Positions 24,240 to 36,639 of a DNA stretch of 64,000 nucleotides are shown piece by piece (position 1 is the first letter of the stretch; each line of letters starts with the position of its first letter). Made by a program: the position numbers and the translations under genes. This DNA is from Odontocerum albicorne (lineage: Eukaryota > Arthropoda > Insecta > Trichoptera > Odontoceridae), in contig OX463842.1 in the NCBI GenBank assembly GCA_949825065.1, forward strand, positions 29,636,672 through 29,700,671. The letters run 5' to 3'. Under the pieces are notes generated by a model, which was given only the letters and a program-made list of their open reading frames with translations, searched no databases and was not told the origin of the DNA.

Positions 24240-25250
24240 TTTGTACGTTAGAAAAATCATAATCAGAAACGTTCCATTATATATTTTCTTTCATTTGTTG
24301 AAATAAATTAACTATTAAAATAAATAAAAAAGACAAGTATGTATATTAAATTAAACTGAGCTGCGAACTTAACTTGTCTCCCTATCGGTTATCTGACATA
24401 TCAGTAATATGGTAATGATTATGTCGTGAAGCGGTCGTATGGCGGCATTATGGCGGTTTTAAAACCTTCCCATATAGGGTACCACTAATGGGGACCGTAA
24501 TGTCATAATCACTGAACAGGGCGTTTTAGATAACGTATTTACATTTTAATATCATAACGGGGATATCGTTTTATAATGTACACTCAAACACAGTGCATTA
24601 ATAGTGACGTAATATTATTCAATATTTATATGGTTATTAAATTCTTGATGGTAGGAGGAGATGATGTGATTAAATCGACGTTTATGTATTTTAAGTACAT
24701 TAATGGGCCTGTTTGCTTTAAAATGAAAATTCTGGTATTATTGAAGTCTAATGATATGTTGGACTTATTTCGAGTACTTTACTAAAATGTCTTCATTATG
24801 TCTTTGAAATCTTTGTTTGAGAGATATTTGTTTGGAGAGGAGAAGAAATTTTGAGATCAATTTCGTTTTCATCGAATAAATTGATTGTTCCGAATCGATC
24901 CAATAGTCGCTCGTCCTGTGGCGTGAAATAATGTGCCGATAAGTGTTTAGAGATACGGGAGGTGTGTGGAGCTTTAGGAAACACTTGAAGACTATCTTTT
25001 TGGGATATACTCGTATTATCAAAATTTATGATTATGTACGAACAATACACCATACATCTTCATTTATCAAATGTCTAACACCAAATGTCTAACTACGAGT
25101 ATACCACGTATGGGTAGATCTACAGAAGTTCTTTGAAGCTCGTCTTCCTTTGCTAATTTTTTTGCGGTTTTCCTACCAAATATATTTACACAAACATATT
25201 CAAATGTGGGGGTGTACCTAATCTAATGGTCACAGCCACCATCTTACTAT
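24240..25250. other. AT-rich intergenic DNA
   Basis: No gene is recognisable. TACTCGTA at 25008 and TACGAGTA at 25094. Confidence 0.5.
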
Positions 25251-25269
25251 CTTCATATTCAACTTGTAG

Positions 25270-25330
25270 ATATATATTTTTAATCTGTCAATAACAGTGG
25301 GTTCGAATCCCGTATTTTAAGCATCGTTAC
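25270..25330 (+). repeat. Possible SINE head remnant
   Basis: A B-box-like GGGTTCGAATCCCG at 25301-25314 resembles the tRNA-derived heads of the SINEs nearby. The A box is not recognisable. Confidence 0.3.
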
Positions 25331-25397
25331 GGAGTCCGCTCTCTTTTTTCTTTATTATTATCAAATTGTTTTTAAGTATGAATTAATGTCATCGTTT

Positions 25398-25552
25398 TGA
25401 TGGCTTCCGTGCTCTAGTTGGCGAAACGCTTGCCTTCAACCTGGGGGTTCCGGGTTCGATTCCCGATAATATCAAAACAAGGGTACCAGTCTGTTGAATT
25501 CGTCGAATTACAATACTTGCACGTGATAGAGGTGTGCAAGTATTATTATTTA
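25398..25552 (+). repeat. tRNA-derived SINE copy
   Basis: The head has an A-box-like block (GTGCTCTAGTTGGCGAAACG) and a B box GGGTTCGATTCCCG, followed by GATAATATC and a GGGTACCAGTCTG block seen in other copies. It resembles the copy at 36405-36630, including a longer body with CACGTG-containing sequence. It leads directly into the 31-bp tandem repeat. Confidence 0.65.
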
Positions 25553-25695
25553 TTACATGCTGTAGTATTTCCAATATTGCATATTACGTGCTGAAGGATT
25601 CCCAATAATACCTATTATGTGCTGTAGGATTCCCAATATTGCCTATTACGTGCTGTAGGATTCCCAATATTGCCTATTATGTGCGGTAGAGTTTT
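25553..25695 (+). repeat. 31-bp tandem repeat, about 4 copies
   Basis: CCAATA starts at 25571, 25602, 25633 and 25664, an exact 31-bp period, with shared text TGCTGTAGGATTCCCAATA. The unit seems to be derived from the end of the adjoining SINE (TGCTGTAGTATTTCCAATA). Confidence 0.85.
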
Positions 25696-25949
25696 CAACA
25701 TGTGCGATATAAAATTTAATTTACACATATACGAGTATATGAAAAATATAAAACAAAAACTACCAGTGCCGTTTTACTTTTTTATTTAGTTAGTAATAAA
25801 TTTTATATCTATTCACTGTAAAAAAACCGTTTAACTAATGTTTTTCGATAGAAACTTCTATAATTTGTCTGGTTATTAAAAATGTAATTTAGTTGAGTCT
25901 GGACACACCAAAAATCATTATGAAGGAATATTTTTTAAGAAAATATCAA

Positions 25950-26690
25950 CTGGTGATGTGAAAAAGACCATTTTAAAGTGGTTCAAAGGATGTACGATGA
26001 AATACTGACTAAAATTTATCAATGGAAGCATAAATGCGAGTCGTATTAAAGGGTGGCCGAGAAAACCATGATTGGACCAAGTGAATGAAATTTTGAAAGA
26101 AAGAGAGGTAAGGCGTAAGCGAAATGAAAGGAGTTGTATCAGAAGAAAAAATGCTGTAGAAATACATGCACTTAGAAGAATATATGGAATGACAATGTAT
26201 GACATAATACGAAATGAAGTATTGTAATTAGGGATAAATGTGAACTTTAGGTTGACGTGTTGAGTAAGATGAAGAAGAGCACTCTGAGATTGTTTAAGAA
26301 TATAGAACAAATGAACGAAGAAAAACGAATAAAACAAATATATAATGTACATGTGTGAGGAAGGCGTGGTAGAGAAAGACAAGGAAAGTATAGATGGATT
26401 CAGTGAAAGTCGTTGAAAGAAGGAAACGTAAAAATTCAAAGAAATTAAAGGAATAATATGAAAAGGTGTACGGGAGAAAGCGAAAAATGTGAGTCGAGAT
26501 AAGAAAATCTGGCTATCTGATATCTACCTACCCGGACAGAGAGATAGCGTGATGCTATGTATGTATGTATGAGAAGACGTATGAATGAGAAAGAAGCGAA
26601 GGATGTTTATCGTGTTGGGTAAATTTGGTGATCTGTCCTCTTTGCATATTCCAACAGGGAAATGGCGTGATGTAAAAACTCAAATTGAAT
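25950..26690 (+). pseudogene. LINE 3' end, decayed
   Basis: Piecewise translation shows LRRIYGMTMYDIIRNE, a CELKVDVLSKMKKSTLRLF-like block, EQMNEEKRIKQIYN and GRRGRERQGKY. This is the family pattern CGLK-DVLSK-EKS-LRWFGHVERMNE-RL-KQIY then GRGRPR. A GTATGTATGTATG stretch near 26560 and a repeated terminal block near 26590-26680 suggest two overlapping 3' ends. Stops are frequent. Confidence 0.6.
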
Positions 26691-27154
26691 TTTTTTTCGT
26701 CGACTTATAAAATTATCGTGAAATCTATTAAAATTAAGATCTAAGTAATGAATATTCCTTGTAACGACTGGTTAATTTTACTTAGCCAAAATCTTTTAGG
26801 AATTTACTCTCTAAATCGCAACATTCGGTGGATATTTAAAGTGAATTGATGCTTTCATCCCTGATGTCGGTCCATTCAGCAACGTCAGCTGAGAGCATAA
26901 AGTTGCCAGACTCAAATTAGCCGAGACCAAGATATAAAGGAGATTAGTCGTCTCCGTAGGAAGAGCAACTCCAAAAACTAAAGTTACACGAAGCGCCCAC
27001 AGGATTGGTGAATTAAAAAAAATATTAACCTCTTCCTCATCTATTCTTACACAATATTTGCACGCAGAAAAATAATAACGTTAAGAGGAAATGAGTGATA
27101 ATCAAGAAATTTTAACTAACGATTCTCTGGAGTATATTTCTTGATATTTTTTTT

Positions 27155-27265
27155 ATTGAACTGACATCCATGAACCTGTCTTCCAATACTATGGTTGCGG
27201 ATTCGAATTCCGTCGTTACATGATTTTTTTTTAAATGTTCTAGTCTAATATCACTTTAGACCTCT
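27155..27265 (+). repeat. Degenerate tRNA-derived SINE copy
   Basis: GAACCTGTCTTCCAATACTATGGTTGCGGATTCGAATTCCG matches the second half of the SINE head, and a T-run plus TTCTAGTCTAATATC matches the body (compare 49230-49265). Confidence 0.5.
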
Positions 27266-27329
27266 AAAACGCCAAAAAGCGGGGCTAAAAAGAATGGAAG
27301 GAAAAAAAATAATGCACGAAAAAAGTTTG

Positions 27330-29140
27330 TAGAATTAAAATAAAAAAAACAGTGTTTTGGAAAGAAGACTGATAAAGTACAAAGAGTATCAGAGATATGT
27401 GAAAGCAATAGTTGCGGCAAAGAAGTAATAATGAAACAAGATGGAAAAAAGCTAAGTGCAAATCGAAGATAGAGTTATAAAATCTTCATGATGGAAATAA
27501 AGAAAGCTCGTGAAAATGAGTGGAGGGAAGGATAAAAATGAATCAGCAATAACAGAGATAAAAAGTATGAAGAAACATGGAAGGAATATTTTGAGGAACA
27601 ATATGATATTTATTAATTGAACACTTTTATTGCAAATACAATCTGGCGGGCTTTTTGCCATGTGGCAATCTCTTCCAACCAACCAGACAAAAGTAAATGA
27701 AGCAAGTTACGTGGTCACATAAATCATTCAAATGACTATCCATCCCCACAAAATCCATAAACATATACGTGAGCACATGCCCACGAACCCCACAAAGACG
27801 GACAATCACCCGAACATTTTTTTTTCATATAAAGTGAGATATCATCAATCAAAAGGAAAAGAAGGGATGATGGAGAGGAAAAGAAAAGAAAAATCAGGAA
27901 TGAAACACGTTATTTTACTGACTAGAAATTAAGAGTTTTTTCAGTCGCTTCTTAAAGCATGCCAAGGACGGAGCGAGTCTTATATTGGTTTGTAACTGAT
28001 TCCAGAGTCTCACTGCATAGACAGTAAAGGACGACGTATTTCGGCGAGATAAGAGGGGGCGGCGGGACAGTTAAGGATATTATACAATAAAGACAGTGTG
28101 TGAATTTGACGTCTATTTCTAACATTCAACCAGTTCAATGCTTTCTGATATGCCTCATGATAGTACGTGGAGTTAACATTATAATTATCCAAGATGTATG
28201 AGTACCAGTGGCCCAGTTGACATGGATGATATATGTGGAATTACCTAAGAAGAGGTAGAAGCGGTTGTCAAGGATATGAAAAAGGGGAAGCCTGCAGGGT
28301 ATGACAGTATAGCCTGCTGTATGGATTGATTGAATTGATGCATGTCATTTTAAATAAACGTTGGAGCTTTGGATTCATTCTTTCTGGCTGAAGGAAGGCC
28401 ACCGTTGTACTCAAGTATAAAGATACGCGCTCTAGAATGGAGTGCTATAACTACAGAAGTGTGGTAAGTATGGGAAGTGAATAGAAATTACGGGATGCGC
28501 AAGGTGCCTTTTGTGGTGGAAGAGCATGTATGGAATATATTATTGCGTTATGGAACATATCTGAGAAACGATTGAAAAAATATATTTCGTGTATTTGTAG
28601 ACTAAGAGAAAGCGTATGATCGTGTAAGAAGAAGGAAATTGTGGGAGGTATTGAATTATTATGGCGTGAATGATAAATTAATTAACACAACTGTTCCGCT
28701 GTATAAAGACAGTGTAAGCGTAAATGCAAAACATACTAAGTGGTTTAAAATTACTTAAGGCGTACAACAAGGGCTAGTGATATCACATTGGCTGTTTAAT
28801 GTACTCGTATATATAGATTCACGTGTTCGCAATTTGAAATATTATGGAAGAGGTGAAGAATGTGTATGTACAAAAACCGCTTTGTATAAAAGGAGCAAAA
28901 ACGAATATACATAAAAGTGTGTTCGTACCCCCCTTAATTTATAGTAGTTTGATTTGGACTTAGCAGAAGAAGAATAAACGTAACATTGATGATGCAGAGA
29001 TGCTTGCACTAAGAAAACAATGTAGACTGTTAATGTGCTGTTAATAAATGTGCTTAAAAAGAAAAGCTTGGATATCTGTTGTCTCTGCCTAGCCCGCAAG
29101 GGACACGGTATGATGATATTTATGTATGTATGTAATTAAA
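27330..29140 (+). mobile_element. Decayed LINE interrupted by a CR1-type LINE
   Basis: The left part (27330-27605) ends in a block reading EETWKEYFEEQYD, typical of the linker before the reverse transcriptase in this LINE group. The right part resumes at 28200 with DMDDICGIT, EEVEAVVKDMKKGKPAGYDSI. It continues with RT blocks, for example a KAYDRVRRRKLWEVLNYYGV-like segment across stops, GVQQGL and WLFNV. A 3' end near 29050-29140 carries GTATGTATGTATG. A minus-strand CR1-type copy lies between the halves at 27612-28150. Many stops and shifts make it non-functional. Confidence 0.65.
27612..28150 (-). mobile_element. CR1/L2-type LINE 3' fragment, nested
   Basis: This is closely similar to the 3' end of the element at 61640-64000. 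It shares the tail, the 3' untranslated region (compare 27690-27940 with 61728-61970) and the coding end (YQKALNWLNVRNRRQIHTL, NCPAAPSYLAE). Relative to that copy it lacks about 110 bp around 28050. It is 5' truncated near 28150 and sits inside another LINE. Confidence 0.85.
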
Positions 29141-29144
29141 TATT

Positions 29145-31540
29145 AAATTTCACATATTGAATCTTTCAAAACTTTTATTTAACTCTTAAACGAAACATTA
29201 TATTGCCTACGTTAAGAGTTTTCAATAATTACAAAAAATATCTGGAACGTTTAATCTTGATAAGCAAGGAAAACAACAAAGACGGTTTTCTTTTAAAAGT
29301 TTTTAAAACAAAGGGAAACTCCATCAATCGAATTCAATCAACCATCTAATTTTATTTAGGTACTCCGATAGGTCACAGCATTTTCCTTTGAGAATAAAGG
29401 AAAAATCCATTTTACGAAGATAATAAAAGTTACAAAATTATTCATTCGCGAGGTTAAAGGTTTCGTTACTGTTAAGGTCAAATAAGCTATTATTATTGAT
29501 GCGGTACACATTGTTTTTTTTTGCAAGAAAATGTTTAAATTTTCGTTGTTTGATATCATTCAGAAAATAGGAGGCATGGAAAAGCTAAAAAAAGTAAAGA
29601 AATTCTCTATTTCGTTGATATGTGCCAGTAGGTAGGAAACACAGAATGAAGAGATGTGGAAAGAAAAAAAGGTAAATTATGGTACATTTAAATGAATGTA
29701 ACTAAGCGTTTAAAGACATTGATTTATACATGCATTGATGTATCGAAGTGATCACAGATGTAATGTTTGGTGTAAAGTAATTAGCATGGCGAAGGGAACG
29801 GTGTAAATCAAAAGTGATATGTAAAAAGAAAATATTTAAGAAAGGTTAATATAGAGGGAATAAATTGATGATTTACTTGAAATAAGAATATTCGGAAAGA
29901 AAACATTGATAAGATAAAGATTTATTAAATGAGAATGGAAAACGAGAATGTGTCAGTAATTATAACAGTAGACTAAGTCATATATTTTCGTATTGACATA
30001 CTATATTTAGACCATTGCGTTTGTGTGCATATAAAATGTTTTTTCATTATGTAACGAAATATTTTCCATAGTACTTACTGTTATAATGTAAGTATTTAAC
30101 ATGTGTTATTATGATTTTTTTATGAGTATCATATAAAACATGTTTTTTATACTTCGTATGATTTTTTACAATTATTCAAACATCTTAAAAATCGCTTATA
30201 ACAAAATATATTATAATAATATAAGTTGTAAACAACAGTATTCACTTACATTTTGTAATTATAATCATAATTTAATTTAGAATAACACTAGATATTTTTT
30301 CTTCATTTTTCAATAGCGGTATTTTGTTTCCGAGAATCAGGTACATACGTGCATTTTTCCAGAAAAACAAAGTACACCGAAAAGTAAGTTGCATTATCAA
30401 AATAATCAAAAACAGAATTATGTTTACCGGCCAGCTTTGTCAAGTTATTAAACGGTGTTTTTTTATGCTAAGTTCTTCTAGATTATCTAAATATAAATAA
30501 TTGTAATATAAAATAAATCATTAAGTATTTTTTTACTAAGCCTATTGTCATATTACCAATACTTTAATTACTGGCACATATACAACATTGATAGGCAAAT
30601 CAAAAAAATAGTAATAAGGAATTATGTTTCACGAAAGTTTATGAGCATCACACGAGTATGTATGCCGATCTAGGAAGACAAAATATTTAATTGATAGTGT
30701 AAGGAGACATATATTTTGTAATATCCTGTATGACATATAATGTGCTTGCTTGTTATTACACATCCAAGTTTTAATTACCTGAATCGTATTCATTCATGTA
30801 AGACTATCAGGAACAAAAAAGTATAAGAAATTTTTGAAGCCATTAAAGTTTGAATAAGAATCAGATCTGTTCTGAAGCTTTGAAAGTCATTTTATTTTAT
30901 TGCTTGTTTTTGTTATAATAAAAAAATAGACAAACGAAATCTTGACTTCATTTTAAATTTAGAAAAAAGGTACATCGTTTTTCAGAGAATACTAGACACA
31001 ATAAAAAAGTAGACTGATGAAATAATCTTCTTAAGGTCAACATTGAATTTAAGTAAATGACGTTGAAAGGTCAGAATAAAAAACTAACAACTTTTTTATG
31101 CGGTAAAGATTAATTCTAGGATAGTTTTTGCGATAACAAAGAAATGTATTTCTTTTTTTGAAACCGTGTGTCTTTAAGGAAATGAATAATATATAATAAT
31201 GTTTTTGTACGAAAAACTGTTCGTAATCGTCAAATAATCGCAAAACTGAAATCAGAAAATTGTGCGACACACAGAACATTGTAATTCGGGGTACAAAAAT
31301 AAAACGAAACAGACATGAATACGTGAAAAAAAACGAACGCTATAAATATTGCCCGTATCGTTCTACAGAACAACCCCTCTGGCAGCCAACCACAAGACAT
31401 ACCACCCGAGATATGAAAGAACAGCTGGTGCTCTACACTCCACGACCACCAGAGTATAACAGATCGTTGATCTACGAGTGTATGAAGAAGAAGCAGAAAA
31501 CTTACTCAGTTCAACTAAAAGACACCTTACTCCACAATTG
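29145..31540. other. AT-rich intergenic DNA
   Basis: No gene or repeat family is identified. A less AT-biased patch at 31340-31540 contains open frames on both strands that I could not assign. Confidence 0.45.
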
Positions 31541-31605
31541 GACATATTGAACGGATTTGATAAATTAGTGAGAGGAAATGGGAGTGGGCCTGGTTAGGGG
31601 AGGTA
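31541..31605 (+). pseudogene. Very short LINE C-terminal trace
   Basis: The stretch reads LGHIERI followed by degenerate codons, resembling the LRWFGHVERM block of the LINE 3' ends in this window. It is too short for certainty. Confidence 0.25.
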
Positions 31606-31609
31606 CCAG

Positions 31610-32675
31610 TAAAATAAGATAAAGGATAGAGAAGAAATATTATTTATTAACCCCACATTTAAAGTCAAATTTACTTAATATAGAATTCGGTAGAATTCTA
31701 AATTCACTGTTTACATTTCAACATGTTTTTTATAATTAAGGGAAATGTGAGGAAACATATTTTTTGTTTGTGTACATGTTATAACAAAAATATCGACACA
31801 TACTTGTATACTTATATTGCGTAAACAAGACGTGAATATTTTTTAACATTTTTACTCTATTTTTCTTCCTCACTTTGATCCTTCAATTGTTATCTGAAAA
31901 ACATCTAAACAAAGGTCACAGAAAAAAACTCATGAATAACTAGAATACGCCAGAATAACAGAATAGGTTTAAGTCAACGATAACAAAAACAACTACCTTG
32001 AAAAATTAAGCCATGGAGCATATCTCACGTTGTATGTAAAATTTACTTCCTTCTCATTTCTTCGGTCTGTTAAGTAAATAAAAACGAAGAAAGCTTGGCT
32101 TTAATATTATTGTACCATTTATATTTTCTCATTGATATTAATTATTACAAGTTATTTGAAAAAAGTCACTAGATTTTTAGGTTAAAGAAATTCGATTTAC
32201 AGTTTAAAACTTTGTAAAAATAAAATTGATTAATTATTTTAGAATAGTGCGTAGTTAGTCGTTAGAAATATCCATAAAAACATTGACAACTTTTTGTAGT
32301 GTTCGTTTTATAGATAGAAATAGTGTATAAATATGGACATAAATATACGCGTAATAGCAAAATGCAAAAAAAATACAAAAAAATCTATTCAAACGTATTG
32401 TTCAATGCTTCTTGTTAATCTTTTGATTTCAACATTGAATCTTATACTGTTTCTTATTTATTCTTATTCGGTTTTGATTCATTGACATCCCTCAACTTAT
32501 ATGAATCGATGATGTCGACATGTTGAAGAGCATGGTTCGAAGACAATATTATCTTCAGCTACAGTAATCGAGTGTTCGGGTTAAGGACACTGGATTAGGC
32601 AAGTAATCATATTTCGCCATCGCACATGCTGGAAATACTACCGCAGGTAGACAAACAGCAATCGCACACGTCTCG
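31610..32675. other. AT-rich intergenic DNA
   Basis: No gene or repeat family is seen. Confidence 0.5.
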
Positions 32676-32679
32676 TCTG

Positions 32680-32805
32680 TATGAGTATTATTATCAGATG
32701 AACTCTTTAACCAGACTTGAATCCTTATTTTTAGTGGGGAGTTGAACCCGAAATCTCCTGGTGGAAGATCAGCGTCTTACTAATTATCCCACGGAGGTCA
32801 TCAGT
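32680..32805 (-). repeat. tRNA-derived SINE copy
   Basis: On the minus strand this reads GACCTCCGTGGGATAATTAG, then TAAGACGCTGATCTTCC, then a B-box-like GGGTTCAACTCCCC, followed by a body with GGATTCAAGTCTGGTTAAAG. The last block is shared with the copy at 60578-60757. Confidence 0.65.
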
Positions 32806-34835
32806 TATTCTTATTAGAGAAGTACACAATACTTTACGTTGTATATATGAGGTTCATAAATCTGTTTTGAACGTTCTTTTTTAATTTCAATATTATTTCT
32901 ACAAATAAATGAATTTTGGATTAGTTCCTAATCTTGATCATTTTCACATAAAACATCATAACTATCATTAGAAACATTTTGGTCAATCCTCCAAAATGTT
33001 TTTGATGCGTTACATAGGAGTTCAGAAGTACTAAGCTACCACACAAACTGCACATTATCACTGTGATACATTTTAAACGTGAAATAAAACAGTCCACCCG
33101 ATGAACGTCTAGAGATTAAAAAAGGCGTGACTCGTTGATAAAATGTAATTAGTGGGATAGAAGAATTATGTTTCGTTACCTTTAAAAAAAAATTAAAGAG
33201 CCAAATTGGAAAACATGGATAAATCAATTTTATTTCACATTCTGGAAAATGCTACCTACGGTATTTTCCTTAAAAGGTCTCGATATTTTTAATAAAATCC
33301 TGAATTTTACAAAGGAAAAAATGACCTTTGGTCGCTATGCATAAAGGTTTTGATTGATAGACGGACCAGAAAAAGAATTATTCCATGACGGATTGTAATC
33401 GGCTTCCACCCCTTATCCACTAGGCATTGATAAGGAGCGCAACCCTTTTTCTCTCACAGCCGTGTCGAGGGAATAACAATTCGTAAAATTAAACTTTCCC
33501 AACGGTTATTTTTGATGCGATGAATTTGATGCGGCACTTTAAAAATTTACTAAGAAGAAATAAATAGTATTGTATTAACCATTATAGTCTATATATACAC
33601 GTTTTATAGTATTGAAAAAATGTCCAGCAGTAAAACGGTTAAGGTTTTTCGAAACATTTTGAAGACGGTGAGTTTGAGTTATGTGCAAAGTATATTTAGA
33701 GACTAGTAGTGCAAATCAAACTTGAATATCTTATTCTGAAATCACACTGATAAAAAAAAAATCCAGATTTTCCCATTGCTACTGTAGAGATAAAATTATA
33801 AATCATTACAATAAGAGGTCCTAAAATAATGCGTATGTTTGAAATATCATAAGAAAATACTGTATGTGTTGTGTGATGTGGCGTAGGGAATTCTCAAAAG
33901 AAAGCCGAATACTTATAAACAGTCAACAATTATATTTATAAATGATAGATAACGGATTTCCTGTAATCAGTCTGAATTCTGGTATAGGAGTGTCAGTATC
34001 TCGCTAGCTGAGTCGGTTGGTGGAGAGCGATCAGCCACGCGCACGCGCATTGTTCCACAGGTGCGCATTGTTACACAAAATGAGTTTATATGAAAATACA
34101 GTTCTCTAAGTTTGATTTTCACGAGACAGTGAAGTTTGAAATTATTCATAAGTTCTTTGGGATTATTTTCCCATATTCAATTTTCTGGATATAAACATTT
34201 GTATTTGTGATATTCTAACTGTAAGCACTTTTAAAAATTAATAACAAGGAAAGATTATAAAGAAATACAGATTCGTAAAAGCCTCAACCAAGGAAATATC
34301 GGATGAGAATACCTTATTTCATGAGATAATATATGTCATGGAAATCTTCATTTCTAACCTTACTCTAGCGCAAAAATATTCAACCATTCAAAAGAATACT
34401 ATACTGTTCAATTGTTTAAATTATTCTTTAGAAAATAAATTTATTAAACCCCAAAGCATATACTTATTCAATGCCTTTTCTGCCAGTTTTAAATACGAAA
34501 TAATAAAATTGACATTTTATACACTTTACTCTTGGTATAATATTCACAAATATTTAAAGAATGACTTACGAGTATCTATGGTATAGCCACAAAATTATAT
34601 TTGTTTTATCAGGAACAAAAATATATAAAAATCGCTTGCAACTAAATCAGTCCGCAGTCCAGGACTCGACGTCCTCTCACGTCAAGCCAAGATTTCAAAA
34701 CTCCTCAGATGTGACGCTTTATGCTCTATTAAAAGTTTATGTTTCTAATTATGCTCTATTAAAAGTTTAAAAGAAAACAATATTTCTCACTTTTAAAATT
34801 AATTATTTTACTCACTCATTCATTTTCATGCCCGG
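32806..34835. other. AT-rich intergenic DNA
   Basis: No gene is recognisable. One TACGAGTA at 34567. A 30-bp direct duplication containing ATGCTCTATTAAAAGTTTA lies at 34721 and 34751. Confidence 0.5.
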
Positions 34836-34839
34836 ATCA

Positions 34840-35060
34840 TCAATTAACATGTGCCATGTGTTTCCAGTAGGAGGCAACAGAGATCGTTCTATCATTCGCA
34901 TTCCCACAATCACATTCAATGCAACTTGTGTCTAAGAAACTTTGTCTCTGCAAAGCTCATCTTGTATCTAGCCACCCGTACACGGAATCTATTAAATGCT
35001 CTCTAAGTAGTCTAAAGCACTAGGTCTTCGAGTACCATCCTTCCAAGAGCTTTTACCAGT
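34840..35060 (-). pseudogene. Possible LINE C-terminal fragment
   Basis: Minus-strand pieces read RFRVRVARYKMSFAETKFL and CIECDCGNANDRT, which resembles the terminal C-x-C-G zinc-finger region of some LINE ORF2 proteins. Frame shifts separate the pieces. The composition is less AT-biased than the flanks. Confidence 0.3.
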
Positions 35061-35457
35061 CGCCAGGTGTGTTTTATTTCTATTTTAGAAAACGCACTTT
35101 ATCTTGAGTATTCATTCTTCAGTTTTTGTTCTCTATATTTATTTATTTTTGTCCTGAAGATCGATATAGTATCGAATTTTAAAACAATAAAGTTTTAAGG
35201 AAAATAACTTCTTATAGCTTTCAAAATAAGGTCTTAATATATGTATTATACAATTCATTGTATTACAATGAGATTTAGTTGAAGAGGAAGCATTTCCATA
35301 AATACATTTAAAATAAATGCAAACTCTTGTTGCAAATTCTCATGAATACAAATTGTTAAATGTCCTTTGCTAGCTGACTGAAGAAACGTGACGATGAATT
35401 TGCATTTCAATTTGATAAACCTTATCTCAGACGTTTTTAATACAAATTAATACTTAT

Positions 35458-35690
35458 GAAGAACTCAATTGCCTAATTGATAAGACGCCCATCTTCCGAT
35501 TCGAGAGTTGAGGGTTCGGTTTATGTTGGTACCAGTTTTCATTAAAAAAAGTTTCAGTCTGGGTTTCAATTACGATCTCTACAATCTCTCTGGTAGGTTG
35601 GAAAATATAGTTATATGATAAACTCTCCAGGTTGTACTGTATACAACGAAAGTGAAATACAATACAATGAATTACTTCAGAATAAATAAA
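35458..35690 (+). repeat. tRNA-derived SINE with LINE-like tail
   Basis: The head reads AATTGCCTAATTGATAAGACGCCCATCTTCCGATT and a weak B box (GAGGGTTCGGTTTATG). The body has a TTTCAGTCTGGGTTTC block. The tail has CTCTGGTAGGTTGGAAAATA and AACTCTCCAGGTTGTACTGTA, resembling the CR1-type LINE 3' tail. Confidence 0.6.
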
Positions 35691-35836
35691 ATAAGGTTTA
35701 CGTGGAGTTTCAGTTTCTTAAAAACAGGAATGTTTTTTGTTGAATTTAAAAAAAACATTTAGTACATTATGTAAGCAACAATAAAAAGTAAACTTAATTT
35801 ATTGTTGAAATTGTAGTCTTAGATACAAAATATAAA

Positions 35837-35990
35837 GCGAATATTACATTTAACCTTGATGTGACTGCAATCCATACCTTATATATATTATAAATTGAAT
35901 ATAAATGTAGCATTTAACCTTGATGTGACTGCAATCCATACCTTATAAATATTATCAAATGAATATGAATGTAGCATTTAACTTTGATGA
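35837..35990 (+). repeat. 64-bp tandem repeat, about 2.4 copies
   Basis: CATTTAAC recurs at 35847, 35911 and 35975 with the shared text CTTGATGTGACTGCAATCC in the first two units. Confidence 0.85.
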
Positions 35991-36404
35991 AAACAATAGA
36001 ATAAATAACATAACTCTACAAAGCGATATTTTATTGAATGACACAAAATTTATTTATGTCTCAATAGCACAAATCCTGATAAAAAATATAAAATTAATCT
36101 AAGTAGGAACTGCAATTGAACTCGGAGTATAGAATATTCAAGCAAACATACGTATCATTAGAAAATATTTTTTACTTTGAAAGCAATTATTTTCTTCTCC
36201 ATAGAAAACAAATTTTATATTTATAGTAAAAAGTGTTGACACGTGTAAGCCTCGTCAGTAAACAATATCTTATCAACATTTCCTACTACATTATTAAAAT
36301 ATGTATTTTAAATCGTAATTGATCCCAGTATGGGCAATTGTTAAACAAACTAACATCTGATATTAAACGTAAATAAACCAAACAGTTATGCATGTTTAAG
36401 ATTT

Positions 36405-36630
36405 AATTACCTTCTTGGCTTATTCGGTATGACGCATGCCTTTCACCCGGGGGCTGCGGGTTTGATTCCCGATAGTGCCATAAAAAAGGTGTCCATGTCT
36501 GGTAAAATAATACATCGGTAACAATATACGCACGTGCTTAGTACGTGTACTCTCTTCACGCACGCGTTTAGTATGTTACGTGTATTGTAGTCTCTTCACG
36601 TACGGTAGTATTACCAATACATGCAATGAG
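36405..36630 (+). repeat. tRNA-derived SINE copy
   Basis: The head has an A-box-like CTTGGCTTATTCGGTATGAC and a B-box GGGTTTGATTCCCG, then GATAGTGCC, an A-run and GGTGTCCATGTCTGG. Its long body has ACACGTGTA-like and TCTTCACG repeats and ends with GTAGTATTACCAATA, as in the copy at 25398. Confidence 0.65.
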
Positions 36631-36639
36631 GAACCGCAA

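Noticed and set aside
26560..26575. A telomere-like or functional GTATGTATG microsatellite
   Set aside because: The same short run recurs at the 3' ends of other LINE copies (29128, 44353), so it is part of the element tail.
31363..31545. An open frame with a membrane-like C-terminus
   Set aside because: It is short, overlaps an opposite-strand frame of similar length and resembles nothing I know. Chance is the simpler explanation.
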